Shown here in pieces: positions 8,228-19,255 of a stretch of 64,000 bases of DNA. The notes below the pieces were generated by a model that saw only the letters and a program-made list of their open reading frames with translations, made no database searches and had not been told where the DNA came from. This DNA is from Ramlibacter humi. GTDB taxonomy: Bacteria; Pseudomonadota; Gammaproteobacteria; Burkholderiales; Burkholderiaceae_C. Both the position numbers and the translations under genes were made by a program. Where the stretch lies: positions 744,001 to 808,000 of the forward strand of contig NZ_SMLK01000001.1 in the NCBI RefSeq assembly GCF_004681975.1. Direction: 5' to 3'. How positions within the stretch are numbered: the first letter of the stretch is position 1; the number at the start of each line of letters is the position of its first letter.

Positions 8228-9129
8228 TCACCGACTTCAAGGGCAAGACCGCCGTTCTCACCGGCGCGGGCTCGGGCTTCGGCCTGGAGTGCGCGCGCAT
8301 CGGCGCGCGCCTGGGCATGAACCTGGTGCTGGTGGACGTGCAGCAGGACGCGCTGGACCAGGCGAAGGCCGAGATGGAGAAGGCCGGCGCGCAGGTGCTG
8401 GCGCAACGCGTTGACGTGTCCAAGGCCGTCGAGATGGAGGCCCTGGCCGCCGCGGTGAAGCAGCGTTTCGGCGCGCCCAACTTCGTGTTCAACAACGCCG
8501 GCGTCGGCGCGGGCGGGCTGGTGTGGGAGAACAGCATCGCCGACTGGGAATGGGTGCTGGGCGTCAATGTCTGGGGCGTGGTGCACGGCGTGCGCGTGTT
8601 CACGCCCATGATGCTGGAAGCGGCCAACGCCGACCCGCAGTGGCAGGGCCACATCGTCAACACGGCCAGCATGGCGGGCCTGCTGACGCCGCCGAACATG
8701 GGCATCTACAACGTGAGCAAGCACGCGGTGGTGTCGCTCACCGAGACGCTGTACCAGGACCTGCGCCTGGTCACCGACCAGATCGGCGCCAGCGTGCTGT
8801 GCCCGTATTTCGTGCCGACGGGCATCAATCGCAGCGAGCGCAATCGCCCCGGCGAGCTGGCGGCGGAGAAGCCAACCAAGAGCCAGATGATCGGGCAGGC
8901 GATGAGTGACAAGGCCGTGGGCTCGGGCAAGGTGACGGCGGCCGAAGTCGCGCAGAAGGTGTTCGATGCCATCGCCGCCGACCAGTTCTACGTGTTCAGC
9001 CACCCCAAGGCGCTGGGCAACGTGAAGAGCCGCATGGAAGCGATCGTCGAGATCCGCAATCCGCCGGACCCCTTCCTGGAGCGGCCGGAAGTGGGCCAGC
9101 AGCTTCGCGCCGCGCTGCGCCAGGCCTGA
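8224..9129 (+). CDS. Short-chain dehydrogenase/reductase (SDR)
   Basis: This 301-residue SDR shows TGAGSGFG for cofactor binding, NNAG, the catalytic Ser in NTASMAG and the Tyr-Lys pair in GIYNVSKHAVV. It is longer than minimal SDRs because of a C-terminal tail that replaces the usual DGG ending. Asp in VLVDVQQ after strand 2 favours NAD over NADP. The ATG overlaps the stop of the GST-like gene by four bases, so the two are likely made together. This hints at a joint role in handling an electrophilic or xenobiotic carbonyl compound, which is inference. Confidence 0.88.
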   Translation: MITDFKGKTAVLTGAGSGFGLECARIGARLGMNLVLVDVQQDALDQAKAEMEKAGAQVLAQRVDVSKAVEMEALAAAVKQRFGAPNFVFNNAGVGAGGLVWENSIADWEWVLGVNVWGVVHGVRVFTPMMLEAANADPQWQGHIVNTASMAGLLTPPNMGIYNVSKHAVVSLTETLYQDLRLVTDQIGASVLCPYFVPTGINRSERNRPGELAAEKPTKSQMIGQAMSDKAVGSGKVTAAEVAQKVFDAIAADQFYVFSHPKALGNVKSRMEAIVEIRNPPDPFLERPEVGQQLRAALRQA

Positions 9130-9132
9130 GCC

Positions 9133-9681
9133 ATGGCCGCGGCGGTCGGTTGCTCCCTGTTCGACACGGCCATCGGCCGCTGCGGCATCGCGTGGACGGC
9201 CGATGGCGTGATCCAGGGTGTGCTGCTGCCCGATGGCGACGATGCGCGCACGCTGGCTCGACTGCGTCGGCGCAGTGGGGACGTGCCTGTCGATGCGCCG
9301 CCATCCGGCGTGCAGGCGGTGATCGCGCGGTTGCAGCGGTTGCTGGAGGGGGATCGTGACACGCTGGCGGATGTCCCGCTCGATTACGAGGGCGTGCCGC
9401 CGTTCAACCAGCGCGTCTATGAAGCGGCGCGGGCGATTCCGCCGGGTCAAGTGAAGACGTATGGCGAGCTCGCGCGGGAGCTGGGGGATGTCGGCGCTTC
9501 GCGTGCCGTGGGGCAGGCGTTGGGGCACAACCCGTTCGCGCCGCTGATCCCGTGTCATCGCATCCTCGCGGCGAATGGGGCGAGTGGCGGGTTTTCTGCC
9601 GATGGTGGGGTGCGGACGAAGCTGAAGATTCTGGAGATCGAGCGGGCTGTGTTGGGGGATGGGCCGGGGTTGTTCGACTAG
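9133..9681 (+). CDS. ogt: Methylated-DNA-[protein]-cysteine S-methyltransferase
   Basis: This 182-residue suicide DNA-repair protein removes alkyl groups from O6-alkylguanine by transfer to its own cysteine. The active-site motif IPCHRILAANG is present, as are the helix-turn-helix segment IPPGQVKTYGELARELG and the recognition region ASRAVGQALGHNPF. The length matches stand-alone Ogt/MGMT proteins, with no fused Ada domain. It starts 3 nt after the SDR and ends the plus-strand run. The second half shows unusually frequent G/T at wobble positions compared with neighbours. The assignment to this family is firm; ogt versus a truncated ada-like name is a convention. Confidence 0.93.
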   Translation: MAAAVGCSLFDTAIGRCGIAWTADGVIQGVLLPDGDDARTLARLRRRSGDVPVDAPPSGVQAVIARLQRLLEGDRDTLADVPLDYEGVPPFNQRVYEAARAIPPGQVKTYGELARELGDVGASRAVGQALGHNPFAPLIPCHRILAANGASGGFSADGGVRTKLKILEIERAVLGDGPGLFD

Positions 9682-9711
9682 GTTTTTTCGGCGTGGGCGG
9701 CGAAGGCCGCG

Positions 9712-9890
9712 CTGGGACCAGCGTGCGGGTTCGAAGAAGACATTTCACCTGCAGCGCGCGGCCCCTCAACGGCGTCATTCCCGCGAAGGCGGGAATCCAT
9801 GGCTTCCACTGCGGCCGTTGAATGCGGACGCCATGGATTCCCGCCTTCGCGGGAATGACGCCATTGGAACCCGCACACTGGTTCCACGCG
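9712..9890. repeat. REP-type inverted repeat doublet
   Basis: Two perfect 32-nt inverted arms lie at 9771-9802 and 9831-9862. Each arm contains its own 8-bp stem (ATTCCCGC/GCGGGAAT around GAAG). Outer flanks at about 9711-9733 and 9864-9890 are also related in inverted orientation (core GGACCAGCGTGCGGGTTC versus its complement with a few changes). This is the organisation of a REP/BIME element in an intergenic space between convergent genes (the repair gene and the LapA-like gene), where it could terminate transcription from both sides. Related copies occur near 53.7 kb and 55.0 kb. Confidence 0.85.
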
Positions 9891-9909
9891 CTTCGGTCAA
9901 CGCGAAGAA

Positions 9910-10482
9910 TCAAACCCTCTCCCGCCCCGGCGGCACATGAACCGGTCGGCTGTCCACCGTGCTCGGCTCGATCCGCGTCGCCATCGGCTCGCGTTCAACC
10001 GCAGCCACCGGTCCACGCCCATCCAGCCGCCGCTCCATTTCCGAGATGCGCGAGGTGAGCAGGTGGTACATCTGCTCCAGCTGGTTGCGCAGCTCGCGCT
10101 GGTGCTGCGCCATCGTGCGTTCCATCTCGGTGTGGCCGATGGACTCGCGCTGGCGCATTTCGCGCAGGTGGCCGTCCAGCAGGCCGCGCAGGTCGGTGAA
10201 GCGCGAAGCCTCGGCCTTTTCGGCGAGATCGCGCTGCGCGTTCAACGCGCGCGCGTGATGGCGCGATTCCACCAGGCTCTGGGTGCGCATGGTGGCGGCG
10301 GTGGCCAGGAACACCAGCAGGGTGAGGCCCAGCAGCGTCAGCAGGATCAGCCCGAGCGGCGCCTCGGCCTGCACCACGCCGAAGTTCAGGAGCGAAGTGT
10401 GGTTGATCTCGCCCCAGTTCTGCGCCGCGAAGCCCGCGACAACCAGGATGGCGAGCACCAGGATCAGCATTCGTGCGCGCAT
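9910..10482 (-). CDS. LapA-like (DUF1049) membrane protein with coiled coil
   Basis: This 190-residue protein has an N-terminal membrane segment (about 4-22), a second one (about 42-65, LGLILLTLLGLTLLVFLATAA) and the intervening NWGEINHTSLLNFGVVQAEAPLG typical of the lipopolysaccharide-assembly-protein-A-like domain. The C-terminal cytosolic half is charged and heptad-like (residues about 70-155) and should form a coiled coil, followed by a disordered tail. GGAGAG lies 7 nt before the ATG. In E. coli the related LapA/LapB act on LPS assembly; here no lapB is adjacent, so only the domain assignment is safe. The gene is divergent from tex. Confidence 0.72.
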   Translation of the reverse strand: MRARMLILVLAILVVAGFAAQNWGEINHTSLLNFGVVQAEAPLGLILLTLLGLTLLVFLATAATMRTQSLVESRHHARALNAQRDLAEKAEASRFTDLRGLLDGHLREMRQRESIGHTEMERTMAQHQRELRNQLEQMYHLLTSRISEMERRLDGRGPVAAVEREPMATRIEPSTVDSRPVHVPPGRERV

Positions 10483-10625
10483 GTTCGACTCTCCGGAAAA
10501 AGCAAGGGGATGTTGGAAAGATTCTTGGAAACGTCAGGTTCTTCCGCTGTCAGCCCACGCCGCCAATTGCTGTGCGTGCGCTATGGCAAACTCGCGCGCT
10601 TTCCCTCTGAAGCACAGCAGTTTTG

Positions 10626-12947
<2,322 letters not shown>

Positions 12948-12951
12948 GGCA

Positions 12952-14046
12952 ATGGTGCAGCGCGCGCTCCGCCTCTACGCCGGTCCGCGCGCGCGCCGTC
13001 ACCTGGAGCAGCACGGGCTGCGGCCGCAGGACGTCAGCGTCGTGCCGGGCGCGGCTGGTGGGCCGAAAGGCCTGATCCTCGGCCCGCTGGACCGCTTCCT
13101 GTTCGGCGACTTCCTGGCCCGGTCGTCGCAGCCGGTGCACCTGGTCGGCGCGTCCATCGGTGCGTGGCGCCTCGCCACGGCTTGCCTCGACGACGCCGTC
13201 GCGATGTTCCAGCGCCTGGAACGCGACTACATCGCGCAGGACTACGAGCTGCCGCCGGGCCGCAAGACACCCACCGCTCGGCACGTGAGCGAGCGGTTCG
13301 CGGAGAACCTCTCGGCCTTCTACGGTGGCCGCGTGCGGCAGGTGCTGGACCATCCCCGCTACCGGCTGCACATCGTCACTTCACGCGGGCGGCACCTGCT
13401 GTCGCGCGAGCATCGCGTGCGCACGCCGCTGGGCTACCTGGGCGCCTATCTCACCAACGGTGTGTACCGGCCGGCACTGGGCGCGTGGCTGGAACGCGTG
13501 GTGTTCTCTTCAGGGCGAGCAACAGAAGCGCTGAGCCTGCCTTTCGACGACCAGGACTTCCGCACGCGCCAGGTGCACCTGACGGAAGCGAACTTCCAGC
13601 CCGCGCTGCAGGCCAGTTGCTCCATCCCCTTCGTGCTGCAGGCCATCCACGACATCCCCGGCGCGCCGCCCGGCGCGTACTGGGACGGCGGCATCACCGA
13701 CTACCACCTGCACCTGAACTATTCGGCCCGGCATCCCGAGGGACTGGTGCTGTACCCGCACTTCCAGAAAGCCATCGTCCCCGGCTGGCTGGACAAGGCG
13801 TGGCGGTGGCGGCACGGCGCTACGCCGTTCCTGTCCAACACCATCGTGGTTGCGCCCGATCCGGCGTGGGTGCGAACGCTGCCCAACGGCAAGTTGCCCG
13901 ACCGCACCGACTTCCCGCGCTATGGCACGGACCTGCAGGCCCGGGTGAAGGTGTGGACGCAGGCCGTGTCGGCCAGCGCGCAACTGGCCGACGAATTCGG
14001 CGAGTGGCTGCGAAGGCCCGACCTGTCGCAGGTCGAGGCCCTCTGA
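12952..14046 (+). CDS. Patatin-like phospholipase
   Basis: This 364-residue protein carries the patatin signature: an oxyanion-hole loop PGAAGGPKGLILG near residue 30, the nucleophile Ser in GASIGAWR near residue 66 (GxSxG), and the dyad Asp in WDGGITDYH near residue 245. Patatin-like enzymes hydrolyse acyl chains from phospholipids or neutral lipids. No signal peptide is visible, so it probably acts at the inner face of the membrane or in the cytosol. It starts 4 nt after tex and converges on the alcohol dehydrogenase gene with a 1-nt gap. Confidence 0.88.
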   Translation: MVQRALRLYAGPRARRHLEQHGLRPQDVSVVPGAAGGPKGLILGPLDRFLFGDFLARSSQPVHLVGASIGAWRLATACLDDAVAMFQRLERDYIAQDYELPPGRKTPTARHVSERFAENLSAFYGGRVRQVLDHPRYRLHIVTSRGRHLLSREHRVRTPLGYLGAYLTNGVYRPALGAWLERVVFSSGRATEALSLPFDDQDFRTRQVHLTEANFQPALQASCSIPFVLQAIHDIPGAPPGAYWDGGITDYHLHLNYSARHPEGLVLYPHFQKAIVPGWLDKAWRWRHGATPFLSNTIVVAPDPAWVRTLPNGKLPDRTDFPRYGTDLQARVKVWTQAVSASAQLADEFGEWLRRPDLSQVEAL

Positions 14047-14047
14047 C

Positions 14048-15184
14048 TCACATCGATTCGGCGAGCATGCGCTCGTAGTCCTCGGCGCTGGCCAGGCGCG
14101 GATTGGTCTTGTGGCAGTGGTCCGCGAGCGCGCCTTCGATGATCTTGCCGAACCAGTCGCGTTGCACGCCCATCTCGGCCAGGCCCTTGGGCAGCCCCAG
14201 GCGCGCGTTCATGTCGCGGATGACGCCGGGCAGGTCGGCAGCGGAGCCCGCGCCCATCACGCGCGCCATGCGCTCCAGCCGGTGGTCCTTGCGCACCGAC
14301 TCGGCTTCGCCATTGAAGCGGATCACTGCCGGCAGGAACATGGCGTTGAGCGTGCCGTGGTGCAGCTGCGGGTTCACGCCGCCCAGGCTGTGGCTGAGGG
14401 AGTGGACGCAGCCCAGGCCCTTCTGGAACGCCATCGCGCCCTGCATGGACGCGCTCATGAGATTGGAGCGCGCCTCGCGGTCGCTGCCGTTCCTGGTGGC
14501 GCGCTCGATGTTGGCCCAGCCGCGCTCCAGCCCGTCCAGCGCGATGCCGTCGGCCGGCGGGTTGAACGCCGCCGACATGAACGTCTCCATGCAGTGCGCG
14601 ATGGCGTCCATGCCGGTGGCGGCGGTCAGCTTGGGCGGCAGGCCCAGCGTCAGCTCGGGGTCGCAGATGGCGGTGCGCGGCACCAGGTTCCAGGAATGGA
14701 AGCCCAGCTTGCGGTGGTCGTCGACGATGATGATGGCGCCGCGCGCCACTTCGCTGCCCGTGCCGCTGGTGGTGGGCACCGCGATCAGCGGCGCGGCCTT
14801 GTCGGTGATGCGCGGCGAGCCGCCTTCGATGGTGGCGTAGTGGGTGAGGGGGCCTTCGTGCGTCGCGGCGATGGCCACACCCTTGGCGCAGTCGATGGCC
14901 GAGCCGCCGCCCACGGCGATCAGGCCGTCGCACTTCTGGTCCTTGTATATCTGCACGGCAGCGCGCACCGCGGCTTCCGTCGGGTTGGACGGCGTCTGGT
15001 CGAACACGGCGTACGGGATGGAGCCCAGCGCGTCGATGGCTTTCTGCAGCACGCCGGCGGCCTTCACGCCCTGGTCGGTGACGATAAGGGGGCGGGTGAT
15101 GCCCACGCGCTTGCACTCTTGCGGCAGCAGCTTGACGGCGCCGAAGTCGAACTGGATCTGGGTGACGTAGTAGATGAAGGCCAT
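14048..15184 (-). CDS. Iron-containing alcohol dehydrogenase
   Basis: This 378-residue group III alcohol dehydrogenase binds nucleotide through GGGSAIDCAKG and carries the metal-binding region GMDAIAHCMETF plus GCVHSLSHSLGG and HHGTLNAMF; Asp and three His in these segments are the expected iron ligands. The GTGSE motif and the length fit the family. It oxidises or reduces an alcohol/aldehyde pair with NAD(P). A possible -10 element (TACAGT on the minus strand, 15212-15217) precedes AGAGAG and the ATG. That element lies inside the first codons of the divergent esterase gene, as called here. Confidence 0.92.
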   Translation of the reverse strand: MAFIYYVTQIQFDFGAVKLLPQECKRVGITRPLIVTDQGVKAAGVLQKAIDALGSIPYAVFDQTPSNPTEAAVRAAVQIYKDQKCDGLIAVGGGSAIDCAKGVAIAATHEGPLTHYATIEGGSPRITDKAAPLIAVPTTSGTGSEVARGAIIIVDDHRKLGFHSWNLVPRTAICDPELTLGLPPKLTAATGMDAIAHCMETFMSAAFNPPADGIALDGLERGWANIERATRNGSDREARSNLMSASMQGAMAFQKGLGCVHSLSHSLGGVNPQLHHGTLNAMFLPAVIRFNGEAESVRKDHRLERMARVMGAGSAADLPGVIRDMNARLGLPKGLAEMGVQRDWFGKIIEGALADHCHKTNPRLASAEDYERMLAESM

Positions 15185-15201
15185 GGCGGGTCTCTCTTAA
15201 G

Positions 15202-16185
15202 ATGCGGCGACACTGTAGCTTGCCGCACCGCTTGACCTACCTCCCGGAATACCCGGAACTCACGCCGAAGATGCGCTCGGTGCTCGAGCGCATGGCGCGC
15301 GTGCGCCGCCAGCCCATGCACCTGTTGAGCCCGCAAGCCGCACGGGACGCCTACGAGCACTCGGCCGACGTGCTCGAGGTGCCTTCGCGGCCGCTGGCCG
15401 TCGTGCGCGACCTGCAGGTGCCGGCACGCGACGGCGCGCAGTTGCCGGCCCGGCTGTATCGCGCCGGTGAAGAGGCGAGGGGATTGCTCGTGTACTTCCA
15501 CGGCGGCGGCTTCACCATCGGCAGCGTCAATACGCACGACATCCTGTGCCGCGAACTGGCCGCGCTGGGCCGCTGCACGGTGGTTTCGGTGGGCTACCGG
15601 CTGGCGCCGGAGCACCGGTTTCCCACCGCGGCCGACGATGCCTGGGATGCGCTGCAGTGGGTGGCAGCGCAACGCGGCGAACTGGCTAGCGCCGATGCGC
15701 CGCTGGCGGTAGCAGGCGACAGCGCGGGCGGCACGCTGGCCGCGGTGTGCGCCCTCCAGGCGCGCGACGCCCGCATCCCGCTGTCACTGCAACTGCTGTT
15801 CTACCCGGGCACCGCGCCGCGCCAGGACAGCGCTTCGCACCGCCGCTACGCGCACGGCCTGGTGCTGGAGCAATCGCACATCGACTACTTTTTCGGCCAC
15901 TACATCGACGTGGACCGGCGCGAGGACTGGCGCTTCGCGCCGCTGCTGGCCGACGACGTGGATGGCGTCGCGCCGGCGTGGGTGGGCCTGGCGGAGTGCG
16001 ATCCGCTCTTCGACGAAGGCGTGGCCTATGCGGATAAACTGCGGGCCGCCGGCGTGCCCGTCGAGCTGGAAGTCTGGCGCGGCGTCACCCACGAGTTCAT
16101 CAAGATGGGTCGCGTGCTGCCCGAAGCGCGCGATGCCCACGCGTCCGCGGGCCGCGCCCTCGCCACCGTTTTCCGAGCACCATGA
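15202..16185 (+). CDS. Alpha/beta hydrolase of the hormone-sensitive-lipase type
   Basis: This protein of up to 327 residues has the HSL-family oxyanion motif YFHGGGFTIGS, the nucleophile in AGDSAGGTL, the acid in ECDPLFDEG and the histidine in GVTHEFIKMG. Members are esterases that hydrolyse short to medium acyl esters. The start is uncertain: ATG at 15202 gives the longest form, but TTG at 15232 or ATG at 15271 are possible, and the divergent dehydrogenase's likely -10 element falls between 15202 and 15232. The stop overlaps the next ATG by four bases. Confidence 0.87.
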   Translation: MRRHCSLPHRLTYLPEYPELTPKMRSVLERMARVRRQPMHLLSPQAARDAYEHSADVLEVPSRPLAVVRDLQVPARDGAQLPARLYRAGEEARGLLVYFHGGGFTIGSVNTHDILCRELAALGRCTVVSVGYRLAPEHRFPTAADDAWDALQWVAAQRGELASADAPLAVAGDSAGGTLAAVCALQARDARIPLSLQLLFYPGTAPRQDSASHRRYAHGLVLEQSHIDYFFGHYIDVDRREDWRFAPLLADDVDGVAPAWVGLAECDPLFDEGVAYADKLRAAGVPVELEVWRGVTHEFIKMGRVLPEARDAHASAGRALATVFRAP

Positions 16186-17054
16186 AACGAGCCGAGTTCC
16201 GCTTCTTCCACCGCCTGCGCGTGCGCTGGGCCGAGGTGGACATGCAAAAGATCGTCTTCAACGCGCACTACCTGATGTACTTCGACACGGCGGTGGCGGA
16301 CTACTGGCGCGCGCTGGCGCTGCCGTACGAGGAAGCCATGCACCGGCTGGATGGCGACCTGTACGTGAAGAAGGCGACGGTGGAATTCCACGCGTCCGCG
16401 CGCATGGACGACCGGCTGGACGTGGGCATGAAGTGCGCGCGCATCGGCAATTCATCCATGCAGTTCCTGGGCGCCATCTTCCGCGGCGACCAGCTGCTGA
16501 TCACCTGCGAGCTGGTCTACGTGTTCGCCGACCCGGCCACGCAGACTTCGAAGCCGGTGCCGCAGGCGCTGCGCGACATCCTGAGCGGCTTCGAAGCGGG
16601 TGGGCCGGTGCTGCAGGTGCGCACCGGCCCGTGGTCGGAGCTGGGCACCGACGCGGCGGCACTGCGCACGCGCGTGTTCGTCGACGAGCAGCGCATCCCC
16701 GCCGAACTGGAGTGGGACGAGGACGACCGCACGGCGCTGCACGCTGTCGCCTACAACCGCCTGGGCCAGGCCGTGGGCACGGGCCGGCTGCTGCAGCCCG
16801 AGCCGGGCGTCGCCAAGATCGGCCGCATGGCCGTGCATGAGGTGCTGCGCGGCGAAGGTGTGGGCGCGCGGGTGCTCCACGCACTGCTGTCCGCGGCGCA
16901 CCAGCGGGGCGATCGCCGCGCGGTGTTGCATGCGCAGCGCAGCGCCGAAGGCTTCTACCAGCGCCTGGGTTTCCAGCCGGAAGGCGAGCCTTTCGAGGAA
17001 GCCGGCATCCCGCACATCACGATGGCCGCGCCGCTGCCGCTGGCGGCGCGCTGA
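16182..17054 (+). CDS. FadM/YbgC-type thioesterase fused to a GNAT acetyltransferase
   Basis: This 290-residue two-domain protein has residues 1-135 as a 4HBT hotdog domain with the YbgC/FadM active-site pattern RWAEVDMQKIVFNAHYLMYF; the Asp is the usual catalytic residue. Residues 145-290 form a GNAT fold of the ElaA-like type (RTRVFVDEQRIPAELEWDE, then GRMAVHEVLRGEGVGARVL, the acetyl-CoA-binding loop). It may hydrolyse an acyl-CoA and transfer an acyl or acetyl group; coupling of the two activities is inference. The gene overlaps the esterase by 4 nt and is followed after 2 nt by the polymerase-like gene. Confidence 0.88.
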   Translation: MKRAEFRFFHRLRVRWAEVDMQKIVFNAHYLMYFDTAVADYWRALALPYEEAMHRLDGDLYVKKATVEFHASARMDDRLDVGMKCARIGNSSMQFLGAIFRGDQLLITCELVYVFADPATQTSKPVPQALRDILSGFEAGGPVLQVRTGPWSELGTDAAALRTRVFVDEQRIPAELEWDEDDRTALHAVAYNRLGQAVGTGRLLQPEPGVAKIGRMAVHEVLRGEGVGARVLHALLSAAHQRGDRRAVLHAQRSAEGFYQRLGFQPEGEPFEEAGIPHITMAAPLPLAAR

Positions 17055-17056
17055 GC

Positions 17057-19255
17057 ATGGGCCGCCAACGCCGGCGTTCTGCCGAGCGCGCAGCCGCGCG
17101 GGAAGCGGCGACGGCCGCGCCCGTCATTGCGGCACCCGCCACTGCGTCCGGAACTTCGGCCGGCGTCGTGTGGCTGCTGGCTGCCGCGCTGTTCCTCGCG
17201 CCGGCCCTGGGTGTTCCCAGCGAGCTGATGCTGCAGGACACGCTGAAGTCCATCGTCGTCTCGTTCGCGGCGCTGGCGGCGGCCCTGGTGTTTTTCTGGC
17301 AGCAACGCGGCGCATTGCGCGAGGTGCGGTGGCATCCCGTGCTGTGGCTGCCGCTGCTGCTCATGGCGTACGCGCTGGGCAGCATGGCGTGGTCCCATGC
17401 CTACCTGGGCGGTGTCGAGGCCATCCGCTGGTTCGTGTTCTCGCTGATCCTGTGGCTGGGGCTGCAGGCGTTCACGCCGGGCCGCCTGCCGGTGTTGGCC
17501 GCGGCCATCCACGGCGGCGCCGTTGTGGCTTCGCTTTGGGCGGCGCTGCAGTTCTGGGGCGAGTTCACCCTGTTCCCGCAGGGACCGAATCCGGCATCGA
17601 CTTTCGTCAACCGCAACTTTTTCGCCGAGTTCGTCGTCTGCACGCTGCCGTTCGGCGCGCTGCTGCTGGCCCGCGCGCGCACGATGCCGGGCACGGTGAT
17701 CCTGGCGGCGACGAATGCGCTGGTCGTGCTGGCGATCCTGATGACCGGCACCCGCGCGGCGCTCATCTCGCTGTGGCTGCAGTTGCTGGCGGTGCTTCCT
17801 TTCATCGCCTGGCGGTTCCGTTCACAAGCGGTGCCTTGGCCGAAGGCCCGGGTGGGCGTGGCCGCGGCGGTGCTGCTGGTCGGCGTCATCGGGCTCGGCT
17901 CCATCCCCTCGAACAACGAGAGCCTGCTGAAGGAAGGGCGCGGCACCACCGCGTTGCAACGCGGCTTCAACCGCACGGCATCGATCGGGCCGAACGACGA
18001 ATCGCTCAACCTGCGCAAGGTGATGTGGGCGGCGACGCTGCGCATGATTGCGGACCGTCCCGTCAGCGGTGTCGGCGCCGGCGCCTGGGAGGTGCAGGTT
18101 CCGCGCTACCAGGCCGACGGCGAGCAGCTGGAGACCGACTACTACGTGCACAACGAGGTGCTGCAGCTGCTGGCCGAAGATGGCGTGGTGGGCCTCGTGT
18201 TCCTCGCGGGACTGTTCGGCTACCTGCTGCTGTCGGCGTGGCGCACATGGCGGGCCGGATCTGCATCGGAAGAGGGGCCCTTGCGGGCCGTCGCGCTGGC
18301 CAGCCTGCTGTCGCTGATGGTGGTCAGCAACGTGGGCTTCCCGTGGCGCATGGCGGCCACCGGCGCGCTGTTCGCGGCGTGCCTCGGCCTGTTGGCGGCC
18401 TCCGATGCGCGCATCGGCTTCGGCGGCCGCATCCGCGCGCGCACGGCGGCTTGGCGGACGGGTTGGACTTCGCCGGCACTGGTGGGCACGACGCTGGCGT
18501 TGGCACTGGCCGTCTTCATCACATGGGAAGCGGCCGAGTGCGAGCGGAAGCTGGTGCGCGCCGCCCAGCTGGCCACGTCGATCAGCCGCGAGGCCAACCC
18601 GAACGACCCGAAATGGGACGGCGCGCGGGCGGAGATGCTGCAGCTGCTGCGCGAAGGCATCGCCATCAACCGCCACTACCGCAAGATCACGCCCATCGCC
18701 GCCGACGAGATGGCCAACTGGGGCGACTGGAAGGACGCGCTCTGGGTCTGGCAATCGGTGCTGTCCTCGCGTCCCTACGTGGTGGCCATCATCACCAACG
18801 TGGCGCGCGGCTACGCCTCGCTCAACCAGCCCGACCAGGCCTTCGAGTACCTGGAGCGGGCGCGGGCCGTTTCGCCGCATGCGCCTTCGGTGCTGTCGCT
18901 GGAAGTCATCCTGTATTCGCGCTTCCGCGACGCCCGAGAAGCGGCGAAGCTGGCCCGGCAGGCACTGGACCTGGGGCGCTACGACTACGACCTGCTGTTC
19001 AACGCGTTCCGGCTCGGCCTGCGCACGGGCGACTCGGCGCTTTCGCGCGACGCATTGCAGAAGCTGGCGGCCCAGTACCCGTCCTCGCGGCCGCAGGTGC
19101 TGCTGGAGCTGGGCCGCTTCCACCTGGAAGTGGAGAAGGTGGAGGCGAACGCCATCGCTTCGTGGCGGCAGGCACTGGCTGCCACGCCGCCGGAGCAGCG
19201 CGAACTGCTGCTGCAGCAGATTCCGCCCGAGTACCGCGCCCAGGTGGCGCGCTGA
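17057..19255 (+). CDS. O-antigen ligase/polymerase-like (Wzy_C) membrane protein with TPRs
   Basis: This 732-residue polytopic membrane protein has about a dozen hydrophobic segments in residues 35-500. The O-antigen ligase (Wzy_C/PglL) core is visible: NPASTFVNRNFFAEFVVCTL, MTGTRAALISLWL, and the periplasmic loop RPVSGVGAGAWEVQVPRYQ to DYYVHNEVLQLLAEDG, with the His-Asn pair typical of the family. The last about 180 residues are soluble and TPR-like. Such proteins polymerise glycans or transfer them to lipid A or to protein. No glycosyltransferase cluster is nearby, which slightly favours a protein O-glycosylation ligase; the acceptor is unknown. Confidence 0.82.
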   Translation: MGRQRRRSAERAAAREAATAAPVIAAPATASGTSAGVVWLLAAALFLAPALGVPSELMLQDTLKSIVVSFAALAAALVFFWQQRGALREVRWHPVLWLPLLLMAYALGSMAWSHAYLGGVEAIRWFVFSLILWLGLQAFTPGRLPVLAAAIHGGAVVASLWAALQFWGEFTLFPQGPNPASTFVNRNFFAEFVVCTLPFGALLLARARTMPGTVILAATNALVVLAILMTGTRAALISLWLQLLAVLPFIAWRFRSQAVPWPKARVGVAAAVLLVGVIGLGSIPSNNESLLKEGRGTTALQRGFNRTASIGPNDESLNLRKVMWAATLRMIADRPVSGVGAGAWEVQVPRYQADGEQLETDYYVHNEVLQLLAEDGVVGLVFLAGLFGYLLLSAWRTWRAGSASEEGPLRAVALASLLSLMVVSNVGFPWRMAATGALFAACLGLLAASDARIGFGGRIRARTAAWRTGWTSPALVGTTLALALAVFITWEAAECERKLVRAAQLATSISREANPNDPKWDGARAEMLQLLREGIAINRHYRKITPIAADEMANWGDWKDALWVWQSVLSSRPYVVAIITNVARGYASLNQPDQAFEYLERARAVSPHAPSVLSLEVILYSRFRDAREAAKLARQALDLGRYDYDLLFNAFRLGLRTGDSALSRDALQKLAAQYPSSRPQVLLELGRFHLEVEKVEANAIASWRQALAATPPEQRELLLQQIPPEYRAQVAR

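Noticed and set aside
4285-9681. AidB-like enzyme and O6-alkylguanine transferase as one alkylation-response operon
   Set aside because: They are 3.2 kb apart with an opposite-strand gene between them and no ada regulator, so co-regulation is not supported.
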